Counted from the first letter of the stretch, positions 1-7,808 are shown. The stretch: DNA of 34,350 nucleotides from Deltaproteobacteria bacterium (GCA_030018495.1 JASEFS010000036.1:1-34350), one strand, 5' to 3'. Numbers and translations: made by a program. Notes: generated from the letters alone by a model not told the origin.

Positions 1-2
1 AT

Positions 3-62
3 CTGGGTGGAACCTTCCTCCACTGGCATCTCGCGCCTTCGTGGCGCACTGAATTGTCCGGG
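3..62. repeat. Left copy of a 60 bp inverted repeat found at both window ends
   Basis: This 60 bp stretch matches the reverse complement of 34291-34350 with one mismatch (G here, A there, near the inner edge). It contains a small hairpin at 33-47, GCGCC-TTCGT-GGCGC. Its inner edge touches the stop codon of the prepilin peptidase gene at 63-65. Identical ends in opposite orientation suggest a dispersed repeat that broke the assembly. They do not suggest a circular molecule, which would give direct repeats. Confidence 0.9.
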
Positions 63-686
63 TTAGAAGGGCAAAAGGAGTCCACCCGTCTGGTTCGGCC
101 CTTTTAAAATGCTGTTTATCAGGAGCATCGCCATCCCCGCGGCCAGAGCCACTGCATAAGGGATGCCGCCGCCGAGGGAGTCGGAGCGGGAATCCGCGGT
201 TTTCTTCTGACGGCCGTATGGCCTTAGCAGGACCCAGCCCACGATAAAGTTTTTTAGAGATGAGAGGCCCTGGCGCAGGCTCGACCAGAGCTGCCCCCGC
301 CACCAAAGCGCGAAGACGCTCATAACCCCGCCGAATATGGCCATGTAGATGAACAGCTCAAAGGTCCTGGCCGGACCCAGCCAGGCACCCAACGCGGCCA
401 TCGCCTTGACGTCGCCGGCCCCCATTCCCCCTATGATGTAGAAAACAACCAGCAGGGCAAAACCCAAAACCATGCCGAAAAGACCGCTGGCCAAACCGGA
501 CCAGCCCTGGACCCCTGCCTGGAAGCCGAGGCCGGCCAGCAGGGTTCCCAGGGTGAGATAATTGGGAATGCGACGGGTTTTGATATCTCCCCAGGCCATC
601 CATATGGACAGACAAAGAGGGACGATAAGATTGATGTTGGCCCCCAGCCAACGGCCAGCCTCCGCGAAGAAATCAGGTCTGCCCAT
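63..686 (-). CDS. Prepilin peptidase, A24 family (CpaA/TadV type)
   Basis: This is a predicted integral membrane aspartic peptidase that cleaves the leader of type IV or Tad/Flp-type prepilins on the cytoplasmic side of the inner membrane. The 207 residues are very hydrophobic, with several membrane segments. The two aspartates expected for the family are visible: D34 in the DIKTRRIPN motif and D92 in the GMGAGDVK motif (GxGD type). There is no N-terminal methyltransferase domain, which fits the short CpaA/TadV type over full-length PilD. The protein is somewhat longer than minimal CpaA proteins because of a C-terminal extension. The Shine-Dalgarno is weak. No pilin or other pilus gene lies in the window, so the substrate is unknown. 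The stop codon abuts the terminal inverted repeat. Confidence 0.85.
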   Translation of the reverse strand: MGRPDFFAEAGRWLGANINLIVPLCLSIWMAWGDIKTRRIPNYLTLGTLLAGLGFQAGVQGWSGLASGLFGMVLGFALLVVFYIIGGMGAGDVKAMAALGAWLGPARTFELFIYMAIFGGVMSVFALWWRGQLWSSLRQGLSSLKNFIVGWVLLRPYGRQKKTADSRSDSLGGGIPYAVALAAGMAMLLINSILKGPNQTGGLLLPF

Positions 687-1043
687 CTTATTCCAACTGC
701 CCCCCTGCTTTCAACAAAATTGCTTTCTTTTGAACCACTTCCAGTTATCGGCACGGGCACGATTATCTTGACGCCCTTGTCGCGGGATCCGGGCCAGGAA
801 ATTTTCGCCCATGTAGCGCCTGCTACAGCAGCCCGGAAAAACCTGGGCTATTATACCTTAAAAAGTGCCTGCGTCATTGCTAAATTGGCATTATTACCGG
901 CTGGCGCAGCCGAATGCTTCGGCAACCTCTAAGCGGAGCATAAACCGGGAGATTGCCCGCCGCTTCCAAAGCCTCCGGCAGGATATCTTAATTTCGCCAG
1001 GTATGATAGGGTAAATGAGCGGTGCGGCAAAAGGAGGATAAGC
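687..1043. other. Divergent intergenic region between prepilin peptidase and flavoprotein
   Basis: I see no credible gene in these 357 bases. It holds a perfect hairpin at 812-827 (TGTAGC-GCCT-GCTACA). A second, imperfect one follows at 830-850 (AGCCCGG, loop AAAAA, CCTGGGCT, one bulged base). Next comes an AT-rich stretch around 849-862 (TATTATACC). I could not fit a convincing -35/-10 pair on either strand, although divergent promoters are expected here. A strong ribosome-binding site (AAGGAGG) lies at the right edge, just before the flavoprotein gene. Confidence 0.5.
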
Positions 1044-1706
1044 ATGATTCTGGCTATCAACGGCAGCCCCAAACCCAACGGCAATCTGCACCGCATGCTG
1101 GAAAAAGTGGCCCGGGACACCGGCTATGAGTATGAGATGGTGCACTTGGCCCGCCTCAACATCAAGCCCTGCATCGGCTGCGTCAAATGCGCCAAAGACA
1201 ACCGCTGCGTGCAAAAGGACGACATGGCCCCGCTGTATGACAAAATTGTGGCCGCGGATGCGCTGATTGTCGGTCCGGTGGTGTATTTCGGCAAGGCCAA
1301 CGCCTTCACCCACACTTTCCTGGAGCGCCTCTTTCCCCTGCGCCACGTGGAGCCGCAAACTATGGGCAAACCGGCCGCGGTGGTGTGCGTGGGCGGAGAC
1401 GAAGCCGAGCAGGTGGTGCGGGATGTGTCTTATCAGCTGAACAGTTATTTTGAGTTCAAGATTGCGGGTTCGGTGTTCTTCAACAGCGCCACGCCGCCCT
1501 GCTTTATTTGCGGCTTCGGCACCACCTGCAAGTACGGCGGCCCGGCCCGCTGGATGACTCCGGAGGAATTCGAGAATTTTACGGAAATCACCCCGGACAT
1601 GTTCCAGAATTTTGAGGACCATCCGGAGGTGGTGCGGGCCTGCGAGCTTCTGTCCCGGGAACTCAGGGAAGTTATCAGCTCCAAAGCTGTAAGCTTTAAG
1701 CTTTAA
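1044..1706 (+). CDS. Iron-sulfur flavoprotein, NADPH-dependent FMN reductase family
   Basis: This is a predicted cytoplasmic flavodoxin-fold redox protein that binds FMN plus a 4Fe-4S cluster. The N-terminus has the flavin phosphate-binding pattern INGSPKPNGN (residues 5-14). The cluster ligands C43-X2-C46-X2-C49-X5-C55 match the compact cysteine motif of the iron-sulfur flavoprotein family. Further cysteines (PPCFICGFGTTC, about residues 151-162) occur near the middle. The ATG is supported by a strong AAGGAGG Shine-Dalgarno. The electron donor and substrate cannot be read from the sequence. The last seven codons and the stop lie inside a 7 bp tandem repeat array (1684-1725), so the C-terminal tail AVSFKL looks repeat-derived, not ancestral. 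Confidence 0.85.
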   Translation: MILAINGSPKPNGNLHRMLEKVARDTGYEYEMVHLARLNIKPCIGCVKCAKDNRCVQKDDMAPLYDKIVAADALIVGPVVYFGKANAFTHTFLERLFPLRHVEPQTMGKPAAVVCVGGDEAEQVVRDVSYQLNSYFEFKIAGSVFFNSATPPCFICGFGTTCKYGGPARWMTPEEFENFTEITPDMFQNFEDHPEVVRACELLSRELREVISSKAVSFKL

Positions 1707-1725
1707 GCCATAAGCTTTAAGCTAA
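1684..1725. repeat. AAGCTTT heptad array, six 7 bp units
   Basis: Six consecutive 7 bp units (AAGCTGT, AAGCTTT, AAGCTTT, AAGCCAT, AAGCTTT, AAGCTAA) run through the end of the flavoprotein gene and past its stop codon at 1704-1706. The period equals that of the GAAAAC arrays elsewhere in the window, but the unit sequence differs. Short tandem heptamers of this kind are known from filamentous cyanobacteria (the STRR repeats); this is an analogy, not an assignment. Confidence 0.85.
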
Positions 1726-1777
1726 AGGACCGGGCGCAAGAGCTCATCGGGTTAACTCGAACGGGCGCAGTTTTTGC

Positions 1778-1814
1778 CGAAAACCAAAAACCGAAAACAG
1801 AAAACGGATTTTAC
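1778..1814 (+). repeat. GAAAAC heptad array with cap, copy 1, abutting the Crp/Fnr start codon
   Basis: Four 7 bp units (CGAAAAC, CAAAAAC, CGAAAAC, AGAAAAC) at 1778-1805 are followed by the cap GGATTTTA (1806-1813) and one C. The ATG of the Crp/Fnr gene begins at 1815. The array occupies the place where a ribosome-binding site would be expected, and I see none. Confidence 0.85.
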
Positions 1815-2522
1815 ATGGGTTGTATATGCGACCAGGAGGCAGGCCGGGAACACGACCTTGCCCCCGTGTGCATCGGCCATCTCTGGGTCTTTGAACACCT
1901 GAAGCCGGAAGAGCTGGCGGCTTTGACTGCCGCGGCTCTGCGGCGGGCGTATCCCAAGGGCCGGGAGGTCTTTGCCCAGGGCCAGCCCGCCCGGCAGATG
2001 TTCCTCATCAAAACCGGTCGGGTCAAATTGAGCAAACTGACGGAGGCCGGGGAGGAAATCACTCTGGATATCCGCAAGGGCGGGGATTTTTTGGGCGAGA
2101 CCATGCTCCTGGAAGACGACGCCCTCTATCCGTTGACCGCCTTGTGTCTGGAGGATACGCTGATCTGCGGGTTTACCCGGGACGGGTTTGAAAAGCTGGT
2201 GCTGGCGCATCCCAATATCGGCTTGCAGGTCATCAAGAACCTGAGCCGGCGCATCGATTGGCTCACCAGCCGGGTGGGCAGCCTGTCCTGCACCAACCTG
2301 GAGGACCGGCTTTATCACATCTTGGCTCATGTGGCGCGGGAACACGGGGTGCAAAGCCGGCGGGGCCACGTCATTCAGTTTCCCCTCACCCATGAGGAGC
2401 TGGGCTTTCTGGTGGGAGCCCACCGGGTGAGCATTACCAGGGCCTTGAAGGCCCTGCGGGAATCCGGCAAAGTCATTCAGGAGGGGCGGACCCTGATCCT
2501 CTGCGAGCCGCTGTCCCTTTGA
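1815..2522 (+). CDS. Crp/Fnr family transcriptional regulator with N-terminal cysteines
   Basis: This is a 235-residue DNA-binding regulator. A cyclic-nucleotide-binding-type beta-roll covers about residues 25-120 (GxVKL near 68-72, GDFLGE at 90-95), followed by a dimerization helix and a winged helix-turn-helix at about 190-220. Cysteines at 3, 5, 19, 111 and 118 recall the Fe-S ligands of FNR, but the N-terminal spacing (C-X-C-X13-C) differs from FNR's C-X2-C-X5-C. Oxygen, NO or redox sensing is therefore possible but unproven. In the recognition helix (HRVSITR, 203-209), the glutamate usual in CRP and FNR is valine 205, while R209 is kept, so the operator probably differs. Upstream is a heptad repeat instead of a Shine-Dalgarno. 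The N-terminal cysteines favour this ATG. Confidence 0.85.
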   Translation: MGCICDQEAGREHDLAPVCIGHLWVFEHLKPEELAALTAAALRRAYPKGREVFAQGQPARQMFLIKTGRVKLSKLTEAGEEITLDIRKGGDFLGETMLLEDDALYPLTALCLEDTLICGFTRDGFEKLVLAHPNIGLQVIKNLSRRIDWLTSRVGSLSCTNLEDRLYHILAHVAREHGVQSRRGHVIQFPLTHEELGFLVGAHRVSITRALKALRESGKVIQEGRTLILCEPLSL

Positions 2523-2575
2523 CTGATTTGCTTCAAAGACAGCGTAGAGAAAAACTTCCCCCCGCACTCCAACCC

Positions 2576-2662
2576 CCTCCCCCAAATTGGGGGAGAGGGA
2601 GCTAATCCGGCGGCGCTAAATTCCCCTTCCTCGTGGGAGAGGCTCGGGGTGAGGGTGAATAT
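2576..2662. repeat. Palindromic C/G-rich intergenic repeat
   Basis: The spacer after the Crp/Fnr gene holds a hairpin, CTCCCCCAA-A-TTGGGGGAG. About 30 bp later comes a second C/G-rich stretch containing GTGGGAGAGGC and CGGGGTGAGGGTG. Similar 'CCCTCTCCC...GGGGTGAGGG' repeats are scattered between genes in many proteobacterial genomes. I see no gene or convincing terminator in 2523-2742 apart from this. Confidence 0.6.
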
Positions 2663-2742
2663 GACGATTCAGGCGCCCCTGTGGCCAGAAGAAATATCCG
2701 AGGGCAACTCTTTCTCCAAGAGCCGCCGGTCAGCGCCTCAAA

Positions 2743-3297
2743 TCAAGCCCTGCGGTCCCGGCCCTGGACGTCGCACACCATGACCACCAGATCACCCCTC
2801 TTGCCGGAAGGGTCTTTGACCAGGTCTTCGAAGACCGCCTTGGCGGCAAACCCGGCCTTCTTAAACACGGCAATGGCGGCCGGGGCCTGCAGGTGGATTT
2901 CGGCCACCAGCTTCTCCAACCCGAATTCCACCGCCAGGTCCACCAGCTCATTGACGAGCAGGGTGGCCAGCCCTTTATTCTGGTACTCTTTGGCCACCAC
3001 CACCCGGACGTTGCCCAGGTGGCGCTTCCAGCCCACCTTGCGCATATGCAGGGTGGCGTCCCCTATGATCTTGCCGTCCACTTCGGCAATCAAGGGGAAA
3101 ACCCGGCGGTAATCAATGTGTTTGACCCATTCGTCGATAACCTTGGGGTCCCGGACATCGGTGCGCAAAAACATCAAATCATTCTCGTCCACCCGATTAA
3201 AGAAGTCCCTGAGTTTGTCCCGGTCATCTTCGGTCATGGCCCGGAGCACCACCACAGTGCCGTCTTTCAAAATGCCCGTTTTGTAAAGAGACGCCAT
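2743..3297 (-). CDS. GNAT family N-acetyltransferase
   Basis: This 184-residue protein of the Gcn5-related fold is predicted to transfer an acyl group from acyl-CoA to an unknown amine. The acyl-CoA binding motif A is visible as YQNKGLATLLVNEL (about residues 104-117), following beta strand NVRVVVAKE. The N-terminal pattern GTVVVLRAMTEDD is typical of stand-alone GNAT proteins. A GGGAGGAA Shine-Dalgarno supports the ATG at 3297. The gene lies 15 bp downstream of a metallophosphoesterase gene on the same strand, so the two are probably co-transcribed. The substrate cannot be predicted. Confidence 0.85.
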   Translation of the reverse strand: MASLYKTGILKDGTVVVLRAMTEDDRDKLRDFFNRVDENDLMFLRTDVRDPKVIDEWVKHIDYRRVFPLIAEVDGKIIGDATLHMRKVGWKRHLGNVRVVVAKEYQNKGLATLLVNELVDLAVEFGLEKLVAEIHLQAPAAIAVFKKAGFAAKAVFEDLVKDPSGKRGDLVVMVCDVQGRDRRA

Positions 3298-3312
3298 CGC
3301 TTCCTCCCGTGA

Positions 3313-4053
3313 TCAAAGGCCCTGGGCCAGCCGCTCGGCCAGAAATTCCGGCAGGCCGGCTTCCAATATCCGCCGTTGCGCCGTTTTGACATCATAGGGC
3401 ACTGATTTAAAGTGGATGGAGAATTCTTCGTCGTCATAAACAGCGTACGCCGCCTCCGGGCTGCCGTCCCGGGGTTGGCCCACGCTGCCGGGATTAATGA
3501 GGTAAAGGCAATTTTTATCCAGTCTCATTTTGTAAGGCCTTACGGATATCAGCGCGATCTTGCCCCGAATATCCCGGTACCAGAGGGCCCGCCGGTGCGT
3601 GTGTCCGAAAAAGCACACCCGCACGTCAGGGAGATGTCTTAGGTAGTTAAAGACGCGCTTGCCCTGGAAATGATAGGACAGGTAGGCATCCGTACTGGTG
3701 GGGGTGCCGTGGCAGGCAATAAAGCCTTTGCCTTCCCGGGTTATGGGCAGGCTGCGGAAAAAATCCAGGTAGCCCTCTTTGACCTGCTCCCGCGACCACA
3801 GCAGGGCCTGATAAGCGATGATATTGAAATTTTCGGCCCGGCTCACTTCCAAGAGGGCCAAGTCATGGTTGCCCGCCAAGCTGACGACCGGCCTGTCCCA
3901 CAGAAGTTCAAGGCATTCATTGGGGCTGGCATTGTACCCTATAATGTCCCCCAGGTTGAGGATGGCGTCCACGCCATCCCGGTCGATTTGGGGAAGCACG
4001 CTTTGCAGCGCCTCGAAATTGCTGTGAATATCTGAAATGACGGCCAGGCGCAT
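3313..4053 (-). CDS. Calcineurin-like metallophosphoesterase, YfcE/MJ0936-like
   Basis: This is a predicted cytoplasmic two-metal phosphoesterase of 246 residues. All the metal-binding blocks are present: D8 and H10 in SDIHSN, D36 in LGDIIG, N62-H63 in AGNHDLA, H115 in ACHG, and H151 and H153 in GHTHR. The closing NPGSVGQPRDGSPEAAY block is typical of this subfamily. Likely substrates are small phosphodiesters or phosphomonoesters, but the physiological one is unknown. It is the first gene of a two-gene unit with the downstream acetyltransferase. The Shine-Dalgarno is weak, but the start is fixed by the conserved N-terminal strand MRLAVISDIH. Confidence 0.88.
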   Translation of the reverse strand: MRLAVISDIHSNFEALQSVLPQIDRDGVDAILNLGDIIGYNASPNECLELLWDRPVVSLAGNHDLALLEVSRAENFNIIAYQALLWSREQVKEGYLDFFRSLPITREGKGFIACHGTPTSTDAYLSYHFQGKRVFNYLRHLPDVRVCFFGHTHRRALWYRDIRGKIALISVRPYKMRLDKNCLYLINPGSVGQPRDGSPEAAYAVYDDEEFSIHFKSVPYDVKTAQRRILEAGLPEFLAERLAQGL

Positions 4054-4221
4054 ATAGACTAAATCTTGACACCCCCGGATTTTGGTTTGGTGTCCGTCGG
4101 AAAAGTTTTAGAATAGTATCTGAGGAAGCCGTTTTGGTTCAGTGCAGGAGAATCCGGCTCTTCCCGCCGTCGGCCTCCCTTGACTTTTCTATGGATTCTG
4201 ATACCTTTCCCCCATTTTACC

Positions 4222-6213
4222 ATGGAAACGGGTTATTTAGTCGAATTCTTTGAAGAGAAAAGAATCCTGTGCGGAACAGTCCTTGAACTTAAAGGGGAGC
4301 GGCTCCACGTTCTTACGCAAAACAGCCGGGAGCTGACCCTGACCCGCAAACGGGTCCTTTTTGCCAACCCCGCCCCTCTGCCCGCCTCCGCCTCCCGCCA
4401 GCAATGGCTTGATTACCTTCAGGAAGTCGCCCGGAAAAGGGAGGATTTCAAGGCCGCCATCCGGATGGCCGACCTTTGGGAGCTCCTGGTGGAGGAAAAT
4501 CAGGCTGTCACAAGAGACGATCTGGCCGACCTCTGGTTCGGCGGCAAGGCCTCTCCCGACCAGGTGGCCGCGGCAGGCCGCGCCCTATATGAGGATAGAT
4601 TTTTTTTTAAGCATAAGGACGATCTCTGGGTGCCGAATCCGCCCGAGGTGGTGGAAAGCCTCCAGGAAAAGGTCCGCCGGGAGGAGGAAGCCCAACGGGA
4701 ACTGGAAACCGCCGGGGCCTTGCTCCGGCATGCCTGGGAAAAGGGCGACATCCCCGATCCTCACTGGCGGGAGCGGCTTATAGCCGTCCTCAAAGACTTG
4801 GCGGTATTTGGCGAAGAGGCGCCCCACTACCAGCAAGGCAAAGCCTTTCTTCATAAAGCCGGCCTTAACGCGGATAATGCTCCCTTTCGCCTGTTGGTGC
4901 GCCTCAAGGTATTCCAGGAGGATGAAAACCTGGACCTCTACCGGTTGCAGGTGCCTACGGATTTTTCTCCGGAAGCGCGGCGCCAGGCGGTGAACTTGGC
5001 CCAAAGCCGGTTGCCTGACCCTTACGAGAGCAACCGCATCGATTTGACTCATCTGGAATGTTTCACCATAGACGGGGAACGCACCCGGGACTTTGATGAC
5101 GCCTTAAGCCTGGAGCCCCTGGAGGACGGCTGGCGGCTGGGGATTCACATCGCGGATGTGGCTTCTCTGGTAGAGGCCGACAATCCTTTGGATTTGGAAG
5201 CCCGGGAGCGCGGCACCTCCATCTATCTCCCGGAGATGCGCCTGCCCATGTTTCCGGAGGAGATCTCCGAAAACACTTTGAGCCTGGTGGCCCGGGAGGA
5301 ACGTCCGGCCTTGAGTTTTTTGGTGGATGTGACCGCCGCGGGGGAGATTAAAGACTGGTCCATCACCCCCAGCCGCATCAAGGTCAGGCGGCGTTTGACT
5401 TATGGTGAAGTGGACCAGTTTCTGGCCGAACAGGACGAGACCCTGGCCGCGTTGATCCGCCTGGCCCGTGAGCTCAAGGCCCGCCGCCTGGCCCGGGGCG
5501 GCTATGAGCTGAAGCTCCCTGAAGTCTGGGTCAGCTTCAACCACCACGGCGGCATCCATGTCATGACGGAGGACCAGGAGACCGTCAGCCACCTGCTGGT
5601 GGCCGAAGCCATGGTGCTGGCCAACTGGCTGGCGGCCAGGTTTCTCTCGGAGCGGGGGTTCCCGGCCATCTACCGGGCCCAGCCGGAGCCCCGGGAGCCC
5701 ATCAAAACCGAGGAGCCCAAGGACCTGGTGGCCTTATGGCAGGACCGCCGGAAGCTGTCCCGGGTGGTCATGGACACCACGCCCCAACCGCACTGGGGCC
5801 TCGGCTTGCCGGTGTACACCTTCGCCACCTCGCCCATCCGGCGTTACCTGGACCTGGTGATCCACCGGCAAATTTTGAGCTTGCTGAAAGGAGGGGCGCC
5901 TCTTTACGGCCAGGCTGAACTGGAAAAAATCCTGATGACCATCGAGCCGGCCATGCGCCGCGCCGGCCTGCTCAAGGCCCGCCGCCTGCGCTATTGGCTC
6001 CTGAAATACCTGGCCGGCCAGATAGGCCAGAAAAAAGAGGCGCTGGTGGTTGAACCCCTGCAAAACCGCTACCGCCTGCTCTTTCCCGACCTGCTGCTGG
6101 AGGTGTTCCTGGCAGCCCCGGCTTCCCTCCAGCTTAAGCCCGGCGACACCGTGCGCGTGCGCCTGGATAAGGTCCTGCCCCGCGAAGACCAGATCAAGCT
6201 CTCCTTGGCCTGA
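4222..6213 (+). CDS. RNB-domain 3'-5' exoribonuclease (RNase II/RNase R family)
   Basis: This is a processive hydrolytic 3'-5' exoribonuclease of about 663 residues for RNA turnover. The metal-binding aspartates D284, D290, D292 and D293 in the block IDGERTRDFDDAL have exactly the spacing of the E. coli RNase II active site. LGIHIADVASLV follows, and the late motif TSPIRRYLDLVIHRQ lies near residues 536-550. The C-terminus carries a short S1/OB-like segment (PGDTVRVRLDKV). The opening VEFFEEKRILCGTV resembles the cyanobacterial and chloroplast RNase II/R branch. The open frame extends upstream to a TTG at 4180, but ATG 4222 gives the family-like N-terminus. Neither start has a good Shine-Dalgarno. 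It is monocistronic and converges on purB. Confidence 0.9.
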   Translation: METGYLVEFFEEKRILCGTVLELKGERLHVLTQNSRELTLTRKRVLFANPAPLPASASRQQWLDYLQEVARKREDFKAAIRMADLWELLVEENQAVTRDDLADLWFGGKASPDQVAAAGRALYEDRFFFKHKDDLWVPNPPEVVESLQEKVRREEEAQRELETAGALLRHAWEKGDIPDPHWRERLIAVLKDLAVFGEEAPHYQQGKAFLHKAGLNADNAPFRLLVRLKVFQEDENLDLYRLQVPTDFSPEARRQAVNLAQSRLPDPYESNRIDLTHLECFTIDGERTRDFDDALSLEPLEDGWRLGIHIADVASLVEADNPLDLEARERGTSIYLPEMRLPMFPEEISENTLSLVAREERPALSFLVDVTAAGEIKDWSITPSRIKVRRRLTYGEVDQFLAEQDETLAALIRLARELKARRLARGGYELKLPEVWVSFNHHGGIHVMTEDQETVSHLLVAEAMVLANWLAARFLSERGFPAIYRAQPEPREPIKTEEPKDLVALWQDRRKLSRVVMDTTPQPHWGLGLPVYTFATSPIRRYLDLVIHRQILSLLKGGAPLYGQAELEKILMTIEPAMRRAGLLKARRLRYWLLKYLAGQIGQKKEALVVEPLQNRYRLLFPDLLLEVFLAAPASLQLKPGDTVRVRLDKVLPREDQIKLSLA

Positions 6214-6298
6214 TTTTCGGGCCCCAGCCCACTTTGAGAAGCAATCACTTAGGGGATTTGGCTCCCATTATTGTTCCACACTTGGATTTCATAATTTG

Positions 6299-6324
6299 CG
6301 TTCCCAAGCAGGAGCTTGGGAACG
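6299..6324. repeat. GTTCCCAAGC palindromic repeat
   Basis: A near-perfect hairpin with 10 bp arms GTTCCCAAGC and GCTTGGGAAC lies between the convergent exoribonuclease and purB genes. Two related copies lie at 22725-22749 and 22767-22794. The family occurs between genes in many bacteria. The A-rich tract after it gives no U-tract on the + strand, so it is not a standard terminator for the exoribonuclease. Confidence 0.8.
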
Positions 6325-6357
6325 AGAAAAAAAACTAGCCCAAACTCTCCCATAACT

Positions 6358-6382
6358 GCGCAAGCTAAAGTTTGCGGCTACA
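6358..6382. repeat. GCAAGCT-AAGTTTGCGGC palindromic repeat
   Basis: A second short imperfect palindrome (CAAGCT, AA, AGTTTG with a G-U pair, followed by CGGCTACA) sits 25 bp before the purB stop codon. It resembles a family of small intergenic palindromes scattered in many genomes. Only one copy is seen in this window. Confidence 0.5.
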
Positions 6383-6406
6383 TTATTTAAGGCTTTCGTC
6401 TGCCGG

Positions 6407-7702
6407 CTACTCCCCGAACACCCGCCGGAACAAATCCTCCACATGGCGCAGGTGATGCTTGAGGTCAAAGAGTTTGCCCAACTCTGCGGCGCTTAAATGC
6501 TTGCCGATATCGGCATCTTTGGCCACCGCGTCCGGGAAATTGCCCCCCTCCTGCCACACCTGCATGGCAACCCGCTGCACCAGGCGGTAGGCCTCGTCCC
6601 GGGAAAGCCCCTTCTGCACCAGGGCCAAGAGGAGAGTCTGCGAAAAAACCAGCCCCCGGCTGAGATTCAGGTTGGCCTGCATCTGCTCGGGGTAGATCAG
6701 GAGGTTTTTCACCAGCCCGGTCAGGCGGGCCAGCATGAAATCCAGGAGAATGTTGCTGTCCGGGAAGATGACCCGCTCCGCAGAAGAGTGGCTTATATCC
6801 CGCTCATGCCATAGAGGGATGTTCTCGAGAGCCGCCAGGGCATTGGCCCGGACTATTCTGGCCAAGCCGCAGAGGTTCTCCGAAAGTACGGGGTTCCGCT
6901 TGTGGGGCATGGCCGAAGAGCCTTTTTGGCCGGCCGCGAAAAACTCCTCGGCCTCCCTGACTTCCGTGCGCTGCAGGTGGCGGATTTCCAGAGCCACTTT
7001 TTCAATGCTGCCGCCGATCAGGGCCAGGGTGGTGAGGTAGGCGGCGTGCCGGTCCCGCTGGATGATCTGGGTGGAGATAGGGGCGGGTTTCAGCCCCAAG
7101 CGCTTACAGACGCTTTCTTCCACCGCAGGCGGCAGGTGCGCGAAGGTGCCCACCGCGCCGGAAAGCTTGCCCACGCTCACCGTCTCCTTGGCCTGTTCGA
7201 GCCTCGTCCGCTGGCGCTGAAACTCGGCATACCACAGGGCGAACTTGAGCCCCAGGGTGACGGGTTCGGCGTGCACCCCGTGAGTGCGGCCCACCATTAC
7301 CGCGTCCCGGTAGCGGTGGGCCTGGTCCTTGAGGGCCGCCAGCAGGTCGTCCAGGCCGTTGAGCAAGAGTCCGGCGGATTCCTTGAGGCGCAGGGCCAGC
7401 GCAGTGTCCAGAATGTCGGAGGAGGTGAGGCCGAAGTGGAAATAACGGCCGTAATCCCCCAGGGTTGATGACACCTGGTCCACGAACGCGGCCACATCGT
7501 GGTGCGTCTGCTTTTCAATTTCCTCGATGCGCGCCACGTCTATAACCGCCAGGATCTTCGCCTTATTGGCGGCTTCCTGGGGAATGAAGCCGTGCTCGGC
7601 CAGCGCCTCCATGGCCGCCAACTCCACCTTGAGCCAGCTCGTGAACTTGTTTTCCTCGCTCCAGATGCGGGCCATGGCCTCACGGGAATAACGGGGGATC
7701 AT
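6407..7702 (-). CDS. purB: Adenylosuccinate lyase
   Basis: PurB cleaves SAICAR to AICAR plus fumarate, and adenylosuccinate to AMP plus fumarate, in purine biosynthesis. It is a cytoplasmic homotetramer. The 431-residue length is normal. The fumarate lyase signature GSSAMPHKRNP occupies residues 261-271, the catalytic histidine block GRTHGVHAEP lies at 138-147 (H141), and GLTSSDILDT at 91-100 forms part of the active site. The open frame extends 13 codons further, but the ATG at 7702 gives the usual MIPRYS start and has an AAGAGGTG Shine-Dalgarno. It lies downstream of the flagellar operon, separated by a strong terminator, so it probably has its own promoter in 7703-7766. No other purine genes are present. 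Confidence 0.97.
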   Translation of the reverse strand: MIPRYSREAMARIWSEENKFTSWLKVELAAMEALAEHGFIPQEAANKAKILAVIDVARIEEIEKQTHHDVAAFVDQVSSTLGDYGRYFHFGLTSSDILDTALALRLKESAGLLLNGLDDLLAALKDQAHRYRDAVMVGRTHGVHAEPVTLGLKFALWYAEFQRQRTRLEQAKETVSVGKLSGAVGTFAHLPPAVEESVCKRLGLKPAPISTQIIQRDRHAAYLTTLALIGGSIEKVALEIRHLQRTEVREAEEFFAAGQKGSSAMPHKRNPVLSENLCGLARIVRANALAALENIPLWHERDISHSSAERVIFPDSNILLDFMLARLTGLVKNLLIYPEQMQANLNLSRGLVFSQTLLLALVQKGLSRDEAYRLVQRVAMQVWQEGGNFPDAVAKDADIGKHLSAAELGKLFDLKHHLRHVEDLFRRVFGE

Positions 7703-7766
7703 GGAACACCTCTTGGTAACAATTGTCGGTGCAGGAGGCACGCTGGCCGTCCTCCACCTTCATAAA

Positions 7767-7808
7767 ATAATCAGGCGGCGCCAAGTCTTACCTGGCCCGC
7801 CTGATTAT
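7767..7808 (-). terminator. Rho-independent terminator after flgE
   Basis: Perfect 12 bp arms at 7767-7778 and 7797-7808 enclose an inner GCCA/TGGC helix with one bulged base. Read on the - strand, the stem is followed by ATTATTTTAT. It lies 57 bp past the flgE stop and separates the flagellar operon from purB. Confidence 0.7.

Noticed and set aside
1778-1814. CRISPR-like repeats
   Set aside because: Units are 7 bp with no spacers and no cas genes; these are short tandem repeats.
4066-4094. Promoter starting at TTGACA before the exoribonuclease
   Set aside because: No acceptable -10 hexamer occurs at 15-19 bases.
4180-4221. TTG start for the exoribonuclease
   Set aside because: It would add 14 residues without family likeness or a ribosome-binding site; ATG 4222 gives the expected N-terminus.
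6299-6330. Terminator for the exoribonuclease
   Set aside because: The hairpin is followed by A's, not T's, on the + strand, and it belongs to a dispersed repeat family.
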